Part shown: positions 1 through 9,134 of the stretch, one piece after another
Layout: every line of letters begins with the position of its first letter
How positions within the stretch are numbered: position 1 is the stretch's first letter
Assembly (NCBI RefSeq): GCF_900217235.1
Contig: NZ_LT907975.1
Location: 3,943,001 to 4,007,000 of the forward strand
DNA: 64,000 bases
Source: Pseudodesulfovibrio profundus
GTDB taxonomy: Bacteria; Desulfobacterota; Desulfovibrionia; Desulfovibrionales; Desulfovibrionaceae
Reading direction: 5' to 3'
The notes under the pieces: generated by a model
What the model was told of the DNA's origin: nothing
What the model saw: the letters and a program-made list of their open reading frames with translations, nothing else
Databases searched by the model: none
Made by a program: the position numbers and the translations under genes

Positions 1-1
1 G

Positions 2-559
2 GCTGATCTGGATGTGGTTATTCGTGATATGTCCGGCCAGTCGAGCGCAATGTTGAATCCGGACTTGAAGAGCCTGGATGAAATCGAGGCTGACCTCAAG
101 GCGCAGGGCAGACGGATGTCGGATCGCTCGAATCTGAAAGCGGCTGATCCTGACGGTGTGATGCAGTGGGGCAATGAGTTCTCCACCAACATTCGCGAGA
201 TCGACGAGCAGCACCTGCGCTTGGTTGACCTTATCAATGCTTTGCAGAAGGCCATGCGATCCGGTCAGGGACGCAGTGCCATCAAGGAAGTGTTGGAAGA
301 ACTCAAGCAGTACACCGTGTTCCACTTCGCCCACGAGGAATCGCTGTTCGAGAAGTACGGCTACCCGGAGTCCGAAGCCCATGCCAATGAGCACAAGATG
401 TTCGTGGACAAGGTACTCAGCTTTGAAGAGAAGATTCTTTCAGGCAGAAGTTCTGTCACATCAGAGGTCCTTGATTTCCTCAAGCAGTGGCTGACCAAAC
501 ATATCAAGGTCGTGGACCGAGCATATTCGCCCTACATGAACAGTAAGGGCTTATATTAG
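2..559 (+). CDS. Hemerythrin-domain protein, 3' part (probably chemoreceptor C-terminus)
   Basis: The frame is open to the left edge of the window, so the N-terminus is missing. The visible part is a short linker followed by a bacteriohemerythrin domain, a four-helix bundle that binds O2 at a di-iron centre. Ligand motifs are visible in order: EIDEQH, HFAHEE, HANEH and the C-terminal HIKVVD, the usual His5 plus two carboxylate set. In Desulfovibrionaceae such a domain is often fused behind a methyl-accepting chemotaxis signalling domain (DcrH type). The Ser/Ala/Asp-rich linker fits this, but no signalling-domain residues are visible, so the fusion is inferred. The likely role is O2 sensing or binding. 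A terminator follows directly. Confidence 0.85.
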   Translation, partial: ADLDVVIRDMSGQSSAMLNPDLKSLDEIEADLKAQGRRMSDRSNLKAADPDGVMQWGNEFSTNIREIDEQHLRLVDLINALQKAMRSGQGRSAIKEVLEELKQYTVFHFAHEESLFEKYGYPESEAHANEHKMFVDKVLSFEEKILSGRSSVTSEVLDFLKQWLTKHIKVVDRAYSPYMNSKGLY

Positions 560-583
560 CTTCCATACGAAAACTGTTTTCGG

Positions 584-616
584 CGCTTCCGGCCTGTTCG
601 GAAGCGTCGTTTTTTT
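584..616 (+). terminator. Intrinsic terminator after hemerythrin gene
   Basis: A 7-bp perfect stem (CGCTTCC at 584-590, GGAAGCG at 600-606) is followed by a run of T from 610. It closes the transcript of the hemerythrin gene. Confidence 0.8.
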
Positions 617-693
617 GGAATGGCCCACTGGGTGGAATTTTGCTATGAGTTAATCCCCGGCATGCGTGCCGAATTTGAAGTTAGGATATATAC

Positions 694-1092
694 ATGTCAG
701 AAAGTCATATGGAAAAAGCCCTTTTGAAAATTGCTCGTCAGATCAACGCGTTCGATGAAGCCTCCCTTATGAGTCTTTGGGAAAAATACGCTGATCGGGT
801 GTCGCATTTTGAGCCGACCAAACGGTGGGAAGAGGCCGTTATCGTACTGAATATCATTCAATCGACCAGAATGAAGAATCAGTTGTTCAACTATAACTGG
901 GCGCGTTCCCGCATGCCGGATGAAGGTCCTGTGGAAGTTGATCTGGCTGCACTCACTGCGCCGGAACCCTCTGCCTTGCGTGATAAAGGTCGGGGTCAGG
1001 ATGCCGAAAATGATGAGGCAACATCCGGCCAGAGCGATGGAAATAAAGGACGAAAAGGGAAAATTCTCACGTTGACGCCGAAAAATAAGTAA
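694..1092 (+). CDS. Conserved-looking small protein of unknown function
   Basis: A 132-residue protein that I do not recognise. Residues 1-75 are predicted mostly helical with several Trp (LWEKYADRV, KRWEEAV, NYNWAR). The last ~50 residues are acidic then basic and look disordered, ending in a Lys/Arg-rich tail. There is no signal peptide or membrane segment. An AGGA-type ribosome site lies about 8 bases before the ATG; a second in-frame ATG at 709 is possible. It lies upstream of purA on the same strand with 114 bases between, so it may be cotranscribed. The codon usage resembles the neighbours, which supports a real gene. Confidence 0.6.
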   Translation: MSESHMEKALLKIARQINAFDEASLMSLWEKYADRVSHFEPTKRWEEAVIVLNIIQSTRMKNQLFNYNWARSRMPDEGPVEVDLAALTAPEPSALRDKGRGQDAENDEATSGQSDGNKGRKGKILTLTPKNK

Positions 1093-1164
1093 TAATTCCC
1101 TATATGAGATAGTTGACAGATGCTCAAAATTATACTTACGGAAGATAACCGTTTGTGCGCGTAA

Positions 1165-2472
<1,308 letters not shown>

Positions 2473-2486
2473 GTGAGGTGTGTGCG

Positions 2487-3326
2487 ATGACGATGCACGA
2501 TGATCCGCTGGCAGCCCTTGTGGGGCATGAACATGCGGTTAAGCGTCTGGACGCCATTGCTCACGACCCGCCTCAATCAATCGTTATAGAAGGGGGCGAC
2601 GCGGATAGCCGTGTCGCCCTTTCCCTGTACTGGGCCATGCGGCTCAACTGCGCTTCGGGCAAACATGTCTGCGGAGAGTGTCCCGCATGCAAACAGATCG
2701 GCGACCTTGCCTACAACGATCTGCTGTTCTTCGATGGCAGGGAAGGGCTGATTAAGGTCGATATGGTTCGCGATCAGCGCGGCACCTGGGGGCAACCGCC
2801 CAACGGTGACGGCTACCGTGTCACCGTGTTTGCCGAGGCCCAGATGTTCATGACCGAAGCGGCCAACGCATTGCTCAAGTCCCTTGAGGAACCGCGTCCC
2901 GGCAACGTGTTCGTCTTGAGCGCTCCGCAGCGTGAACGGTTGCTCGATACCTTGGTCTCCCGATCCTGGGTTGTCACCCTTGCCTGGCCTGACGTGCGCT
3001 CAAATCCTCCTGAGATCAATGAGTGGACAACGGCGCTGGTCAACTTCTGGAGCTCTGGACGCGGGTGGTTCGAGAAAACCTCGGCCAAAGGTGCCGTGGA
3101 CAAGCACCTTGCCCTGCAAGTGGTTCTCGGCATGCAGCGGGAACTCTGCGAAGCAATGTCGGGTGCCTGTTCGACGCCTCTCTCCACCACGCTTGCCAAC
3201 ACCCACGATCTCAAGTCACTGCGTCGAATTGGTCTGGTTCTGGACCAGGCGCAGGACGCCCTCAATACGCAGGTGCCTGTCAATCCGGCCATGGTGCTTG
3301 ACTGGGTTGCCACCCGAATGAGTTAG
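2487..3326 (+). CDS. holB: DNA polymerase III delta-prime-like clamp-loader subunit
   Basis: Likely the delta' subunit of the replicative clamp loader. The ~279-residue protein starts with a degenerate nucleotide loop (VIEGGDADSR instead of a true P-loop), typical of delta', which does not hydrolyse ATP. A zinc-type CGECPACKQI follows. EAQMFMTEAANALLKSLEEP is the expected sensor/helix region and FVLSAPQRERLLDTLVSR the region equivalent to the SRC loop, with SRS here. I chose ATG 2487 because GAGG at 2475-2478 is correctly spaced; an in-frame GTG at 2478 is overlapped by that site. It is close to purA and two bases ahead of the next gene. Confidence 0.8.
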   Translation: MTMHDDPLAALVGHEHAVKRLDAIAHDPPQSIVIEGGDADSRVALSLYWAMRLNCASGKHVCGECPACKQIGDLAYNDLLFFDGREGLIKVDMVRDQRGTWGQPPNGDGYRVTVFAEAQMFMTEAANALLKSLEEPRPGNVFVLSAPQRERLLDTLVSRSWVVTLAWPDVRSNPPEINEWTTALVNFWSSGRGWFEKTSAKGAVDKHLALQVVLGMQRELCEAMSGACSTPLSTTLANTHDLKSLRRIGLVLDQAQDALNTQVPVNPAMVLDWVATRMS

Positions 3327-3328
3327 TC

Positions 3329-3814
3329 GTGCGGATCGTACCGTATGAAGGCCACGATTCTGACAGCATTGTCGAGCTGATCACTTCCATCCAGATTGAT
3401 GAGTTTGGTGTCGCCACCTCGGCGCAAAAGCAACCGGACCTCCGAAACATAACGCAATTCTATCAGCAGGGAGCAGGAAACTTCTGGCTCGCTTTTGATG
3501 GGGATACCCTGATCGGGACCATCGCACTCAAAGATGTTGGCGATGGCGTGTGTGCTCTGCGCAAGATGTTTGTGAAGAGGGAGTACCGGGGGGGTGGAGC
3601 AGGTGTTGCCGCTTCGCTCATGCAGACGTTGCTCGACTGGGCCAGATCCCGGGGCGTTCAGTCGATCTATCTCGGAACAGTGGATGTGTATCACGCGGCC
3701 CATCGATTCTATGAAAAATCCGGTTTCACCGAGGTAGAGCGGTCCGAGGTGCCGGACAGTATCCCGCTGATGGATGTTGATGTGAAGTTCTATCGGTACT
3801 GTGTGCCTGAGTAG
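3329..3814 (+). CDS. GNAT-family N-acetyltransferase
   Basis: A 161-residue acetyltransferase that uses acetyl-CoA. The core fold is visible: FWLAFDGDTLIGTIAL (beta strands 2-4), then LRKMFVKREYRGGGAGVAASLM, where the R-G-G-G-A/G turn binds the CoA pyrophosphate, and YHAAHRFYEKSGF near the end, the typical motif B. The substrate cannot be read from the sequence. It begins with GTG only two bases after the holB-like stop, so translation is probably coupled. The next ~370 bases hold no gene. Confidence 0.85.
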   Translation: MRIVPYEGHDSDSIVELITSIQIDEFGVATSAQKQPDLRNITQFYQQGAGNFWLAFDGDTLIGTIALKDVGDGVCALRKMFVKREYRGGGAGVAASLMQTLLDWARSRGVQSIYLGTVDVYHAAHRFYEKSGFTEVERSEVPDSIPLMDVDVKFYRYCVPE

Positions 3815-4188
3815 TGCGGTTTCTCTGGTTGTAAAAAGTGGGTTGGTGAACGTTTCGATACGCATGCTTTCACTTAACCACTCACAAGTAATAATCCTCT
3901 CTTTCTCTCCCCCCAGTCCGAGTTGCTACATGTAACATACTCTTTTCCTTGCCTCCTGTTCCGTTTTGATTCGGTCTTTCCAAGTGATTTGAATTGCCAT
4001 TTTCCTGCACGAAAAACATGGCTGTTCCAGCGAGAGCTGAAAGCGAAGAAATCGAGTAACCATGCGGGTTAAACGGTTGTTTAAAAGAGAAAAAAGTTTT
4101 GACTCGACATGCATTGTGACCTACCGTGCGGGATTATTATATTAATGGTCGCAAATGCCTGTACTAAACCAAACTCAGGAAAGATTTT
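3815..4188 (+). promoter_or_regulatory. Intergenic region with candidate sigma-70-type promoter at 4114-4142
   Basis: No gene is seen in this AT-rich stretch. A TTGTGA element at 4114-4119 is followed after 17 bases by TTATAT at 4137-4142, a reasonable sigma-70-type promoter for the acyl-CoA dehydrogenase gene. AGGA at 4177-4180 is the ribosome site for the ATG at 4189. An imperfect stem (around 3838-3886) after the acetyltransferase could serve as a weak terminator but has no T run. Confidence 0.45.
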
Positions 4189-6297
4189 ATGTATACACTG
4201 CGAACTCTTCCGGGAGACGATGTCCGTCAGATCATGTGGCGCTTCGCCGACCGTTTTGACCTGCAAATGTCCGTACAATCTGCCCGCTCCATCGCACGCA
4301 GTGTGGTGGCAAAGCTGGTTGCAGAGGGTGCTCGCAACACTCACGAGTGGACAGAGCAGAAAGATGAACTCCTCACCGCGTTCGACCAGTCCGGTCTGAC
4401 CGCGCTGTTCATGGACCCCCATCAGGGTGGGTATATCGAAGGCCCCAAAAACCTCGCGCTCTCGCTGGTCGCTTTTGAACTGGCCTGGGTCGATGCCGGT
4501 GCCGCCACTTCTTCGCTGGCCTCCTGTCTGGCTCTGGCTCCCATTCATGAAAAGGGAACCCCTGAGCAGCGTGACTACTACATGTCCAAATGTGTGCCGC
4601 CCCAGCCCGGTGAAGATCGGGAAATCTGGCGTGGTGCTTTTGCTCTGACCGAACCGCTCCCGTACATCGGGGTTGATACCGGCGTACTGTGCGGCAAGGC
4701 CACCGTGGCCGACTGGAAAGAGGGTGAAGAGCCCATGCTCCAGATCGACAAGCGCGGTCGTTTCATCACCAACATGGACTTCGCCAACTTTGTTACGGCT
4801 GCCGTTGATTCCAACGACGATCGTATCAAGGGCACATTCATGGTCATCCTCGAAGAGGGCGACGAAGGTGTTTATGACCGCGGTGCACCGACGCTGAAGA
4901 TGGTCCACCAGTTGTCTTCCACACGCGATCCCATTCTCAATCTCAAAGTTCCTGCCGATCGAATCATCGGCGGATACGATGTGGTTGATGGGGTTATCGT
5001 ACCCAAATACAATCACTCCGAAATCATCGGTTCCGTATTTCACCGGACCCGTATTCCTGTCGGCCTGATGTCTTCTGCCAAGCTGCTGTCCGCAGTCGAG
5101 CCGGTCATCCGCTATCACCGGAATCGTTTCCGCGGTGGCGATGCCTGCCAGGAAGGTTCCCCCCGTTTTGAAAAGGGTATCCAGGCCAACGAAGATGCGC
5201 TCCAGCGTCTTGTCGATGTATGGGCATCCGGTGAGGCCGGTTGTTCTCTCGCGTTCGCGGCCTCCCGTCTGGCTGACGATTTCGATCCCATCGAAAAAGC
5301 CAAGGAAGCACATTTTGAAGCCGAGGGTGTGACATCTCCCCGCAAGCAGATGATGGCCCTTCGCAAGATGAAGGAGACCGTGTTCGAGTTCGTTGATCTC
5401 GAATACACTCCCGAAGCAGAGCGCGATCAGGCCCGCTATGAAGAATTGAAGAACGATACGCTGGTTAGCTATGCGTATCAGGAAGCCCTGGCAGGCGTGC
5501 TCAACCCCGGCACCAAGCTCTGGAACACCGGTGTTGGCGCCAACATGATGCGCGAAGCTGTCGCTCTGGTCGGCGGCTACGGTATCACCGAAGATTGCCC
5601 CGGCTTCCTCATGCAGAAGTGGGCGGATACGCAGCTCGAAGCCACCTACGAAGGCCCGGAAGCTGTTCAGCGTCGTCACATGACCATGACCATGACCAAC
5701 GAGGTTTTCCTGCACACCATGGATGCATGGATTGCCCAGCTCAAGCGGGCTGGCAAGGAGAACCCCGGCCTCGGAAGCTTTGTGCTCGCCTCGGCCATGG
5801 AACTCTGGAAATACACCCTGGAATACCTCCAGGGCGCCAAGGACGACGAAGGACGTAAACTCTTCCACAACAAGCGTCAGGGCGTTACCTTCCCGATGGC
5901 GGATGCCCTCGGCTGGTTGCTCGGACCATACTTCCTCACCACGGATGTCCTTGAGCTGATCGAAAAAGGCCCCATGTCCCCGACATTGGCCGAAGGTCTC
6001 GAAGACCTGACCAGCTTCTACAAGGATATGTGCCATGTGCAGGCTGCCCGTGCTGCCGGTGAAGTCGCCCGTATCTGCACCGAACTGGTCTACGGCTTCA
6101 ACACCTGCAAGTGCAATGAGCCTTCCGGCGAACTGGGCGATCAGTCTCAGTGTGACCGGGAAGACATGAAGCAGTTCCGTGAACTCAAGGCCAAAGTCGA
6201 CATGTGCATGGCCGGTTCACGCATGGCCAGGGATCGGGCAGGCAACGCCTTGTGTTGCGTCATGATTCCCGAAGCGCTGGACTACCCCATCGGTTAA
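4189..6297 (+). CDS. Long acyl-CoA dehydrogenase-family flavoprotein with Cys-rich C-terminus
   Basis: A 702-residue flavoprotein, far longer than ordinary acyl-CoA dehydrogenases (~380) and longer than the ~600-residue class. The N- and middle domains run to about residue 300, with ALTEPLPYIGVDTG at the position of the usual A-x-TEP flavin segment. The C-terminal helical domain holds GGYGITED and TYEGPEAVQRR, in which the Glu of Y-E-G is the usual catalytic base. After residue ~510 there is an extra helical region, and the last ~75 residues contain eight or more Cys (TCKC, SQC, DMC, LCC), which could bind metal. The substrate is unknown; no thiolase, hydratase or CoA ligase is nearby. It heads a four-gene cluster with ETF-QO-like and ETF-like genes, so it probably donates electrons to them. 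Confidence 0.85.
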   Translation: MYTLRTLPGDDVRQIMWRFADRFDLQMSVQSARSIARSVVAKLVAEGARNTHEWTEQKDELLTAFDQSGLTALFMDPHQGGYIEGPKNLALSLVAFELAWVDAGAATSSLASCLALAPIHEKGTPEQRDYYMSKCVPPQPGEDREIWRGAFALTEPLPYIGVDTGVLCGKATVADWKEGEEPMLQIDKRGRFITNMDFANFVTAAVDSNDDRIKGTFMVILEEGDEGVYDRGAPTLKMVHQLSSTRDPILNLKVPADRIIGGYDVVDGVIVPKYNHSEIIGSVFHRTRIPVGLMSSAKLLSAVEPVIRYHRNRFRGGDACQEGSPRFEKGIQANEDALQRLVDVWASGEAGCSLAFAASRLADDFDPIEKAKEAHFEAEGVTSPRKQMMALRKMKETVFEFVDLEYTPEAERDQARYEELKNDTLVSYAYQEALAGVLNPGTKLWNTGVGANMMREAVALVGGYGITEDCPGFLMQKWADTQLEATYEGPEAVQRRHMTMTMTNEVFLHTMDAWIAQLKRAGKENPGLGSFVLASAMELWKYTLEYLQGAKDDEGRKLFHNKRQGVTFPMADALGWLLGPYFLTTDVLELIEKGPMSPTLAEGLEDLTSFYKDMCHVQAARAAGEVARICTELVYGFNTCKCNEPSGELGDQSQCDREDMKQFRELKAKVDMCMAGSRMARDRAGNALCCVMIPEALDYPIG

Positions 6298-6306
6298 ATA
6301 CACATC

Positions 6307-6341
6307 ATGGAAGGGGAGTGAATGCTCCCCTTCCATTTTTA
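6307..6341 (+). terminator. Terminator-like hairpin inside the ETF cluster
   Basis: A perfect 12-bp stem (ATGGAAGGGGAG at 6307-6318, CTCCCCTTCCAT at 6325-6336) with a 6-base loop is followed by TTTTT. It lies between the dehydrogenase gene and the ETF-QO-like gene and should end or attenuate transcription there. Confidence 0.75.
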
Positions 6342-6378
6342 TTATACCCAAACTGACCACTTTTCCCCGGAGGCTACG

Positions 6379-8220
6379 ATGAGTGACGAGACTCCCCGTG
6401 CTGAGATGGAAACCGATATTGTCTGCGTCGGATTCGGACCGGCTGCCGGCGGTTTTCTGACCACGCTGACACGCGGCCTGATGAACGAAGACGGAACCCC
6501 CGTCGCCGAATCAAAAGCCATGCCCGGTATGCCGCCGCAGGTTATCTGCTATGAGCGCGCTGATGATATCGGATTTGGTGTTTCAGGCGTTGTGACCAAG
6601 GGGCGGGCCATCAAGGCGTCGTTCCCTGATCTCGATCTTTCCCAGATTCCCATGGCGCACGAAGTTACCGAAGAAAAGATTCTGTATCTTGCCGATCCGG
6701 TAGGCGCCAGCCGTCGTCCGACCGCGTTTAAACTGGCTGATAAAATGCTGGGCCGGTTCATGGAAGATGACGCGTATGAGCTGCCGTACATCCCGCCGTT
6801 TCTTGAAAAGCACCCCGGTATGGTCTTCTCCATTGGTCAGTTGAACCAGTGGGTTGGTTCCAACCTGATGGGTACTGGTCTGGCGCAGATATGGCCGTCC
6901 AGCCCGGTGGCCGAGCCTCTTATGGAAGGCAAAGCGGTCAAGGGTGTGCGCATGGCTGATCAGGGCGTCGAAAAAGACGGAACGCCATCAGCAGGCTTCA
7001 TGCCTGGAATGGACATGAAAGCCGCACTGACTGTCGTTGCTGACGGTCCTGTCGGGCCGGTCGGACAGCATCTCGATAGAGAACTAGGTCTGCCCGAAGG
7101 CAAGCATCAGCGGGAATGGGCCGTGGGTATGAAGTGTGTGGTCGATCTGCCTGAAGGCTGCGACTGGAAACCCGGCACTGTCCTGCACACCATCGGCTAT
7201 CCCGAGCCGGAAATTTTCGGATTCCTTTACGTGTACCCCAATAACGTCGCCTCACTCGGTATTTTCGTGCCGTCCTGGTTCGACAATCCGGTGCGTACCG
7301 CCTATCGCTACATGCAGCACTGGATGATGCACCCGTATCTCTGGAAACGCCTTGAGGGCGGAACCATGCGTTCATGGGGCGCCAAGTCGCTGTTCGAGTC
7401 GGGCAAGCAGGGCGAACCGTTTCTGTGCGGCGATGGATTCGCTCGCATCGGCGAAGGCTCCGGCTCCACCAATGTGCTGACCGGCTCCGGCGTTGATGAA
7501 GCATGGGCCACAGGCGTTCAGTTGGGTGAGTCCGTGTTGGAGCTTTTGAAAGAGGGCAAGGAATTCACCAAGGAGAATCTCGAAGCAACCTACGTTGCCA
7601 AGCGTCGGGATTCCTGGGTCGAAGAAGAAGCCAAGGTAGCCGAGAAGGCCCGTGACGGATTCACGCATAACGTGCTTATGGGCTTCCTGGGCATGGGCAT
7701 GACCGGATTGACCGGTGGCAAGTTGAACATGCCCGGCAAGGCGGTGAAACCACAGGATCGCATCCCCTCCATTGAAGAATATTACAAGGACTACATCCCC
7801 GAAGGCGAGATTCAGGACATTCGGGAAGAATGTGCCAAGAAGGGAACAAGCCTGCACGATGCACTCATGGAGCGCGTGGGGTGGCCGGAAATACCGTTGG
7901 ATGGTACGTTGCTCGTGTCGCATCAGGATGCACTGCTGATGGGCGGCAAGGTTCAGGCCAACCATGGTTATGGCGACCATGTCCGTTTCGCGGATAAAGG
8001 CACGTGTGAGGCGTGTCGGGAGCAGGTCTGTATCGAGGCGTGTTCCGGGCAGGCAATTTATACCAACCCTGAAGGCGGCATGCCGTTGTTTGACAGGGAA
8101 AAATGTGTGCACTGCGGTGCCTGCATGTGGAACTGCAGCAAGTCCAATTACAAGGATCCGGAACGTACAAATGTCCAGTTTCGAAGCGGTTCCGGTGGAT
8201 TGCATTCCGTTGAAAACTGA
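6379..8220 (+). CDS. ETF:quinone oxidoreductase-like (FixC-like) flavoprotein with two Fe-S motifs
   Basis: A 613-residue FAD protein of the ETF-QO/FixC/geranylgeranyl-reductase superfamily. The N-terminus has a dinucleotide-binding fold (VCVGFGPAAGG, residues ~13-23). The middle matches ETF-QO, including the late FAD motif CGDGFARIGEGSGSTNVLTGSG. The C-terminal domain has two Cys sets: C543-x2-C-x4-C-x3-C555 and C576-x2-C-x2-C-x3-C586, so probably two [4Fe-4S] clusters, whereas mitochondrial ETF-QO has one. No clear transmembrane helix is seen; membrane attachment would be peripheral. Start ATG 6379 is set by GGAGG at 6370-6374. It would accept electrons from the divergent ETF encoded next. 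The acceptor (menaquinone, ferredoxin or other) is not shown. Confidence 0.8.
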   Translation: MSDETPRAEMETDIVCVGFGPAAGGFLTTLTRGLMNEDGTPVAESKAMPGMPPQVICYERADDIGFGVSGVVTKGRAIKASFPDLDLSQIPMAHEVTEEKILYLADPVGASRRPTAFKLADKMLGRFMEDDAYELPYIPPFLEKHPGMVFSIGQLNQWVGSNLMGTGLAQIWPSSPVAEPLMEGKAVKGVRMADQGVEKDGTPSAGFMPGMDMKAALTVVADGPVGPVGQHLDRELGLPEGKHQREWAVGMKCVVDLPEGCDWKPGTVLHTIGYPEPEIFGFLYVYPNNVASLGIFVPSWFDNPVRTAYRYMQHWMMHPYLWKRLEGGTMRSWGAKSLFESGKQGEPFLCGDGFARIGEGSGSTNVLTGSGVDEAWATGVQLGESVLELLKEGKEFTKENLEATYVAKRRDSWVEEEAKVAEKARDGFTHNVLMGFLGMGMTGLTGGKLNMPGKAVKPQDRIPSIEEYYKDYIPEGEIQDIREECAKKGTSLHDALMERVGWPEIPLDGTLLVSHQDALLMGGKVQANHGYGDHVRFADKGTCEACREQVCIEACSGQAIYTNPEGGMPLFDREKCVHCGACMWNCSKSNYKDPERTNVQFRSGSGGLHSVEN

Positions 8221-8235
8221 TTTTTTGTTATAGCG

Positions 8236-8289
8236 CGGTGATTCTTCACCGATGGGTATGCGGCGCGGGGAAGTTGTACTGTGCGCCGC
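8236..8289 (+). other. Two small hairpins in the spacer before the ETF beta gene
   Basis: CGGTGA/TCACCG (8236-8251) and GCGGCGC/GCGCCGC (8260-8266 with 8283-8289) can form two stems in the spacer between the ETF-QO-like and ETF-beta-like genes. There is no T run. They may be mRNA processing or stability elements. Confidence 0.4.
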
Positions 8290-8314
8290 CAACAACCTTA
8301 AGGAGAAACCAAAG

Positions 8315-9124
8315 ATGAGCACTGATTTCCACATCGTGGTCTGCGGTTCCATTGTTCCGGACCCGCTCCAGACGCTCGCACCGCAGGACAGCCCCAACGG
8401 GCCGGCCCTGCAGAATGAAATGATGCTTCCGGCCGTGCTCGATCCATGGGCCGGTCATGCTTTGTATGAAGCCGCTGATCTCGCGGCCAAAAATCCCGGA
8501 AGCCAGGTTTGGCTTGTCGCTCTTGGCCCCAAAGCCAAGTTACAGCAGGTGATGATGGCTGTTTCGCAGAAGGCACCGTTCCAGTTGGTCGTTGCAGATG
8601 GTTCTGCCTCGGGCTTCACGGATAGCTATGAAACTGCCAAGGTTCTGTCCGAGAGCATTGACGGCATCGCCGGACTGGACAAGTCCAAGATGCTGCTCTT
8701 CGGTGGCTGGCAGTCCGCTTCCCGCGGTTCCGGCGCTGTCATGCAAATGGTCGGCGAAATGCAGGGTGTAACCGAGCAGTTCCAGGGCGTTGATAAACTG
8801 ACTGTTGGCGATGACGGTTCCCTCGAAGTGCTTGAGCGCGTCGAAGGTGGAGCGTACCAGCGTTCCGTCGTTGACAGCGCGCCTGCCGTATTGGGCTGGG
8901 CTACCGGCGAACTGCCCGAGCCGCCCAACAATCCGCAGATCGGCATGCAGAACATGCAGAAGAATATGCCCGCATTGCAGCAGGCCAAGCCCGCTGATCT
9001 TTCCGGTACTTCCCTGACGTTCAAGGGCGTCGAAGTGCCGCAGCAGCGACGCGAAACGCGTGTGGTCAAGGACGCTTCCGTGGAAGAGATGGCCCAAGAA
9101 ATTGCTGATTGGATCAAGGCGTAA
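8315..9124 (+). CDS. Divergent electron-transfer flavoprotein beta-like subunit
   Basis: A 269-residue protein with the general ETF beta-subunit layout: an N-terminal strand (FHIVVCGSIVPDP), a helix and strand region VWLVALGPKAKLQQVMMAVSQ, then LLFGGWQSASRGSGAVMQMVGE, which matches the conserved block where ETF beta has G-x-Q-A-x-D-x-D. The acidic pair of that block is absent here, and the AMP-binding loop is also not conserved. Residues ~205-230 are Met/Gln/Asn-rich (QIGMQNMQKNMP). Start ATG 8315 follows AAGGAG at 8300-8305; an upstream open frame has no good ribosome site. It lies ten bases before the alpha-like gene. Assignment rests on pairing and overall fold; it is clearly not a textbook EtfB. 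Confidence 0.7.
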   Translation: MSTDFHIVVCGSIVPDPLQTLAPQDSPNGPALQNEMMLPAVLDPWAGHALYEAADLAAKNPGSQVWLVALGPKAKLQQVMMAVSQKAPFQLVVADGSASGFTDSYETAKVLSESIDGIAGLDKSKMLLFGGWQSASRGSGAVMQMVGEMQGVTEQFQGVDKLTVGDDGSLEVLERVEGGAYQRSVVDSAPAVLGWATGELPEPPNNPQIGMQNMQKNMPALQQAKPADLSGTSLTFKGVEVPQQRRETRVVKDASVEEMAQEIADWIKA

Positions 9125-9134
9125 GGGGGAGACA

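Noticed and set aside
4081..6036. Open frame on the minus strand opposite the acyl-CoA dehydrogenase gene (651 codons).
   Set aside because: Same antisense effect; the plus-strand protein has clear ACAD motifs, while the minus translation has none.
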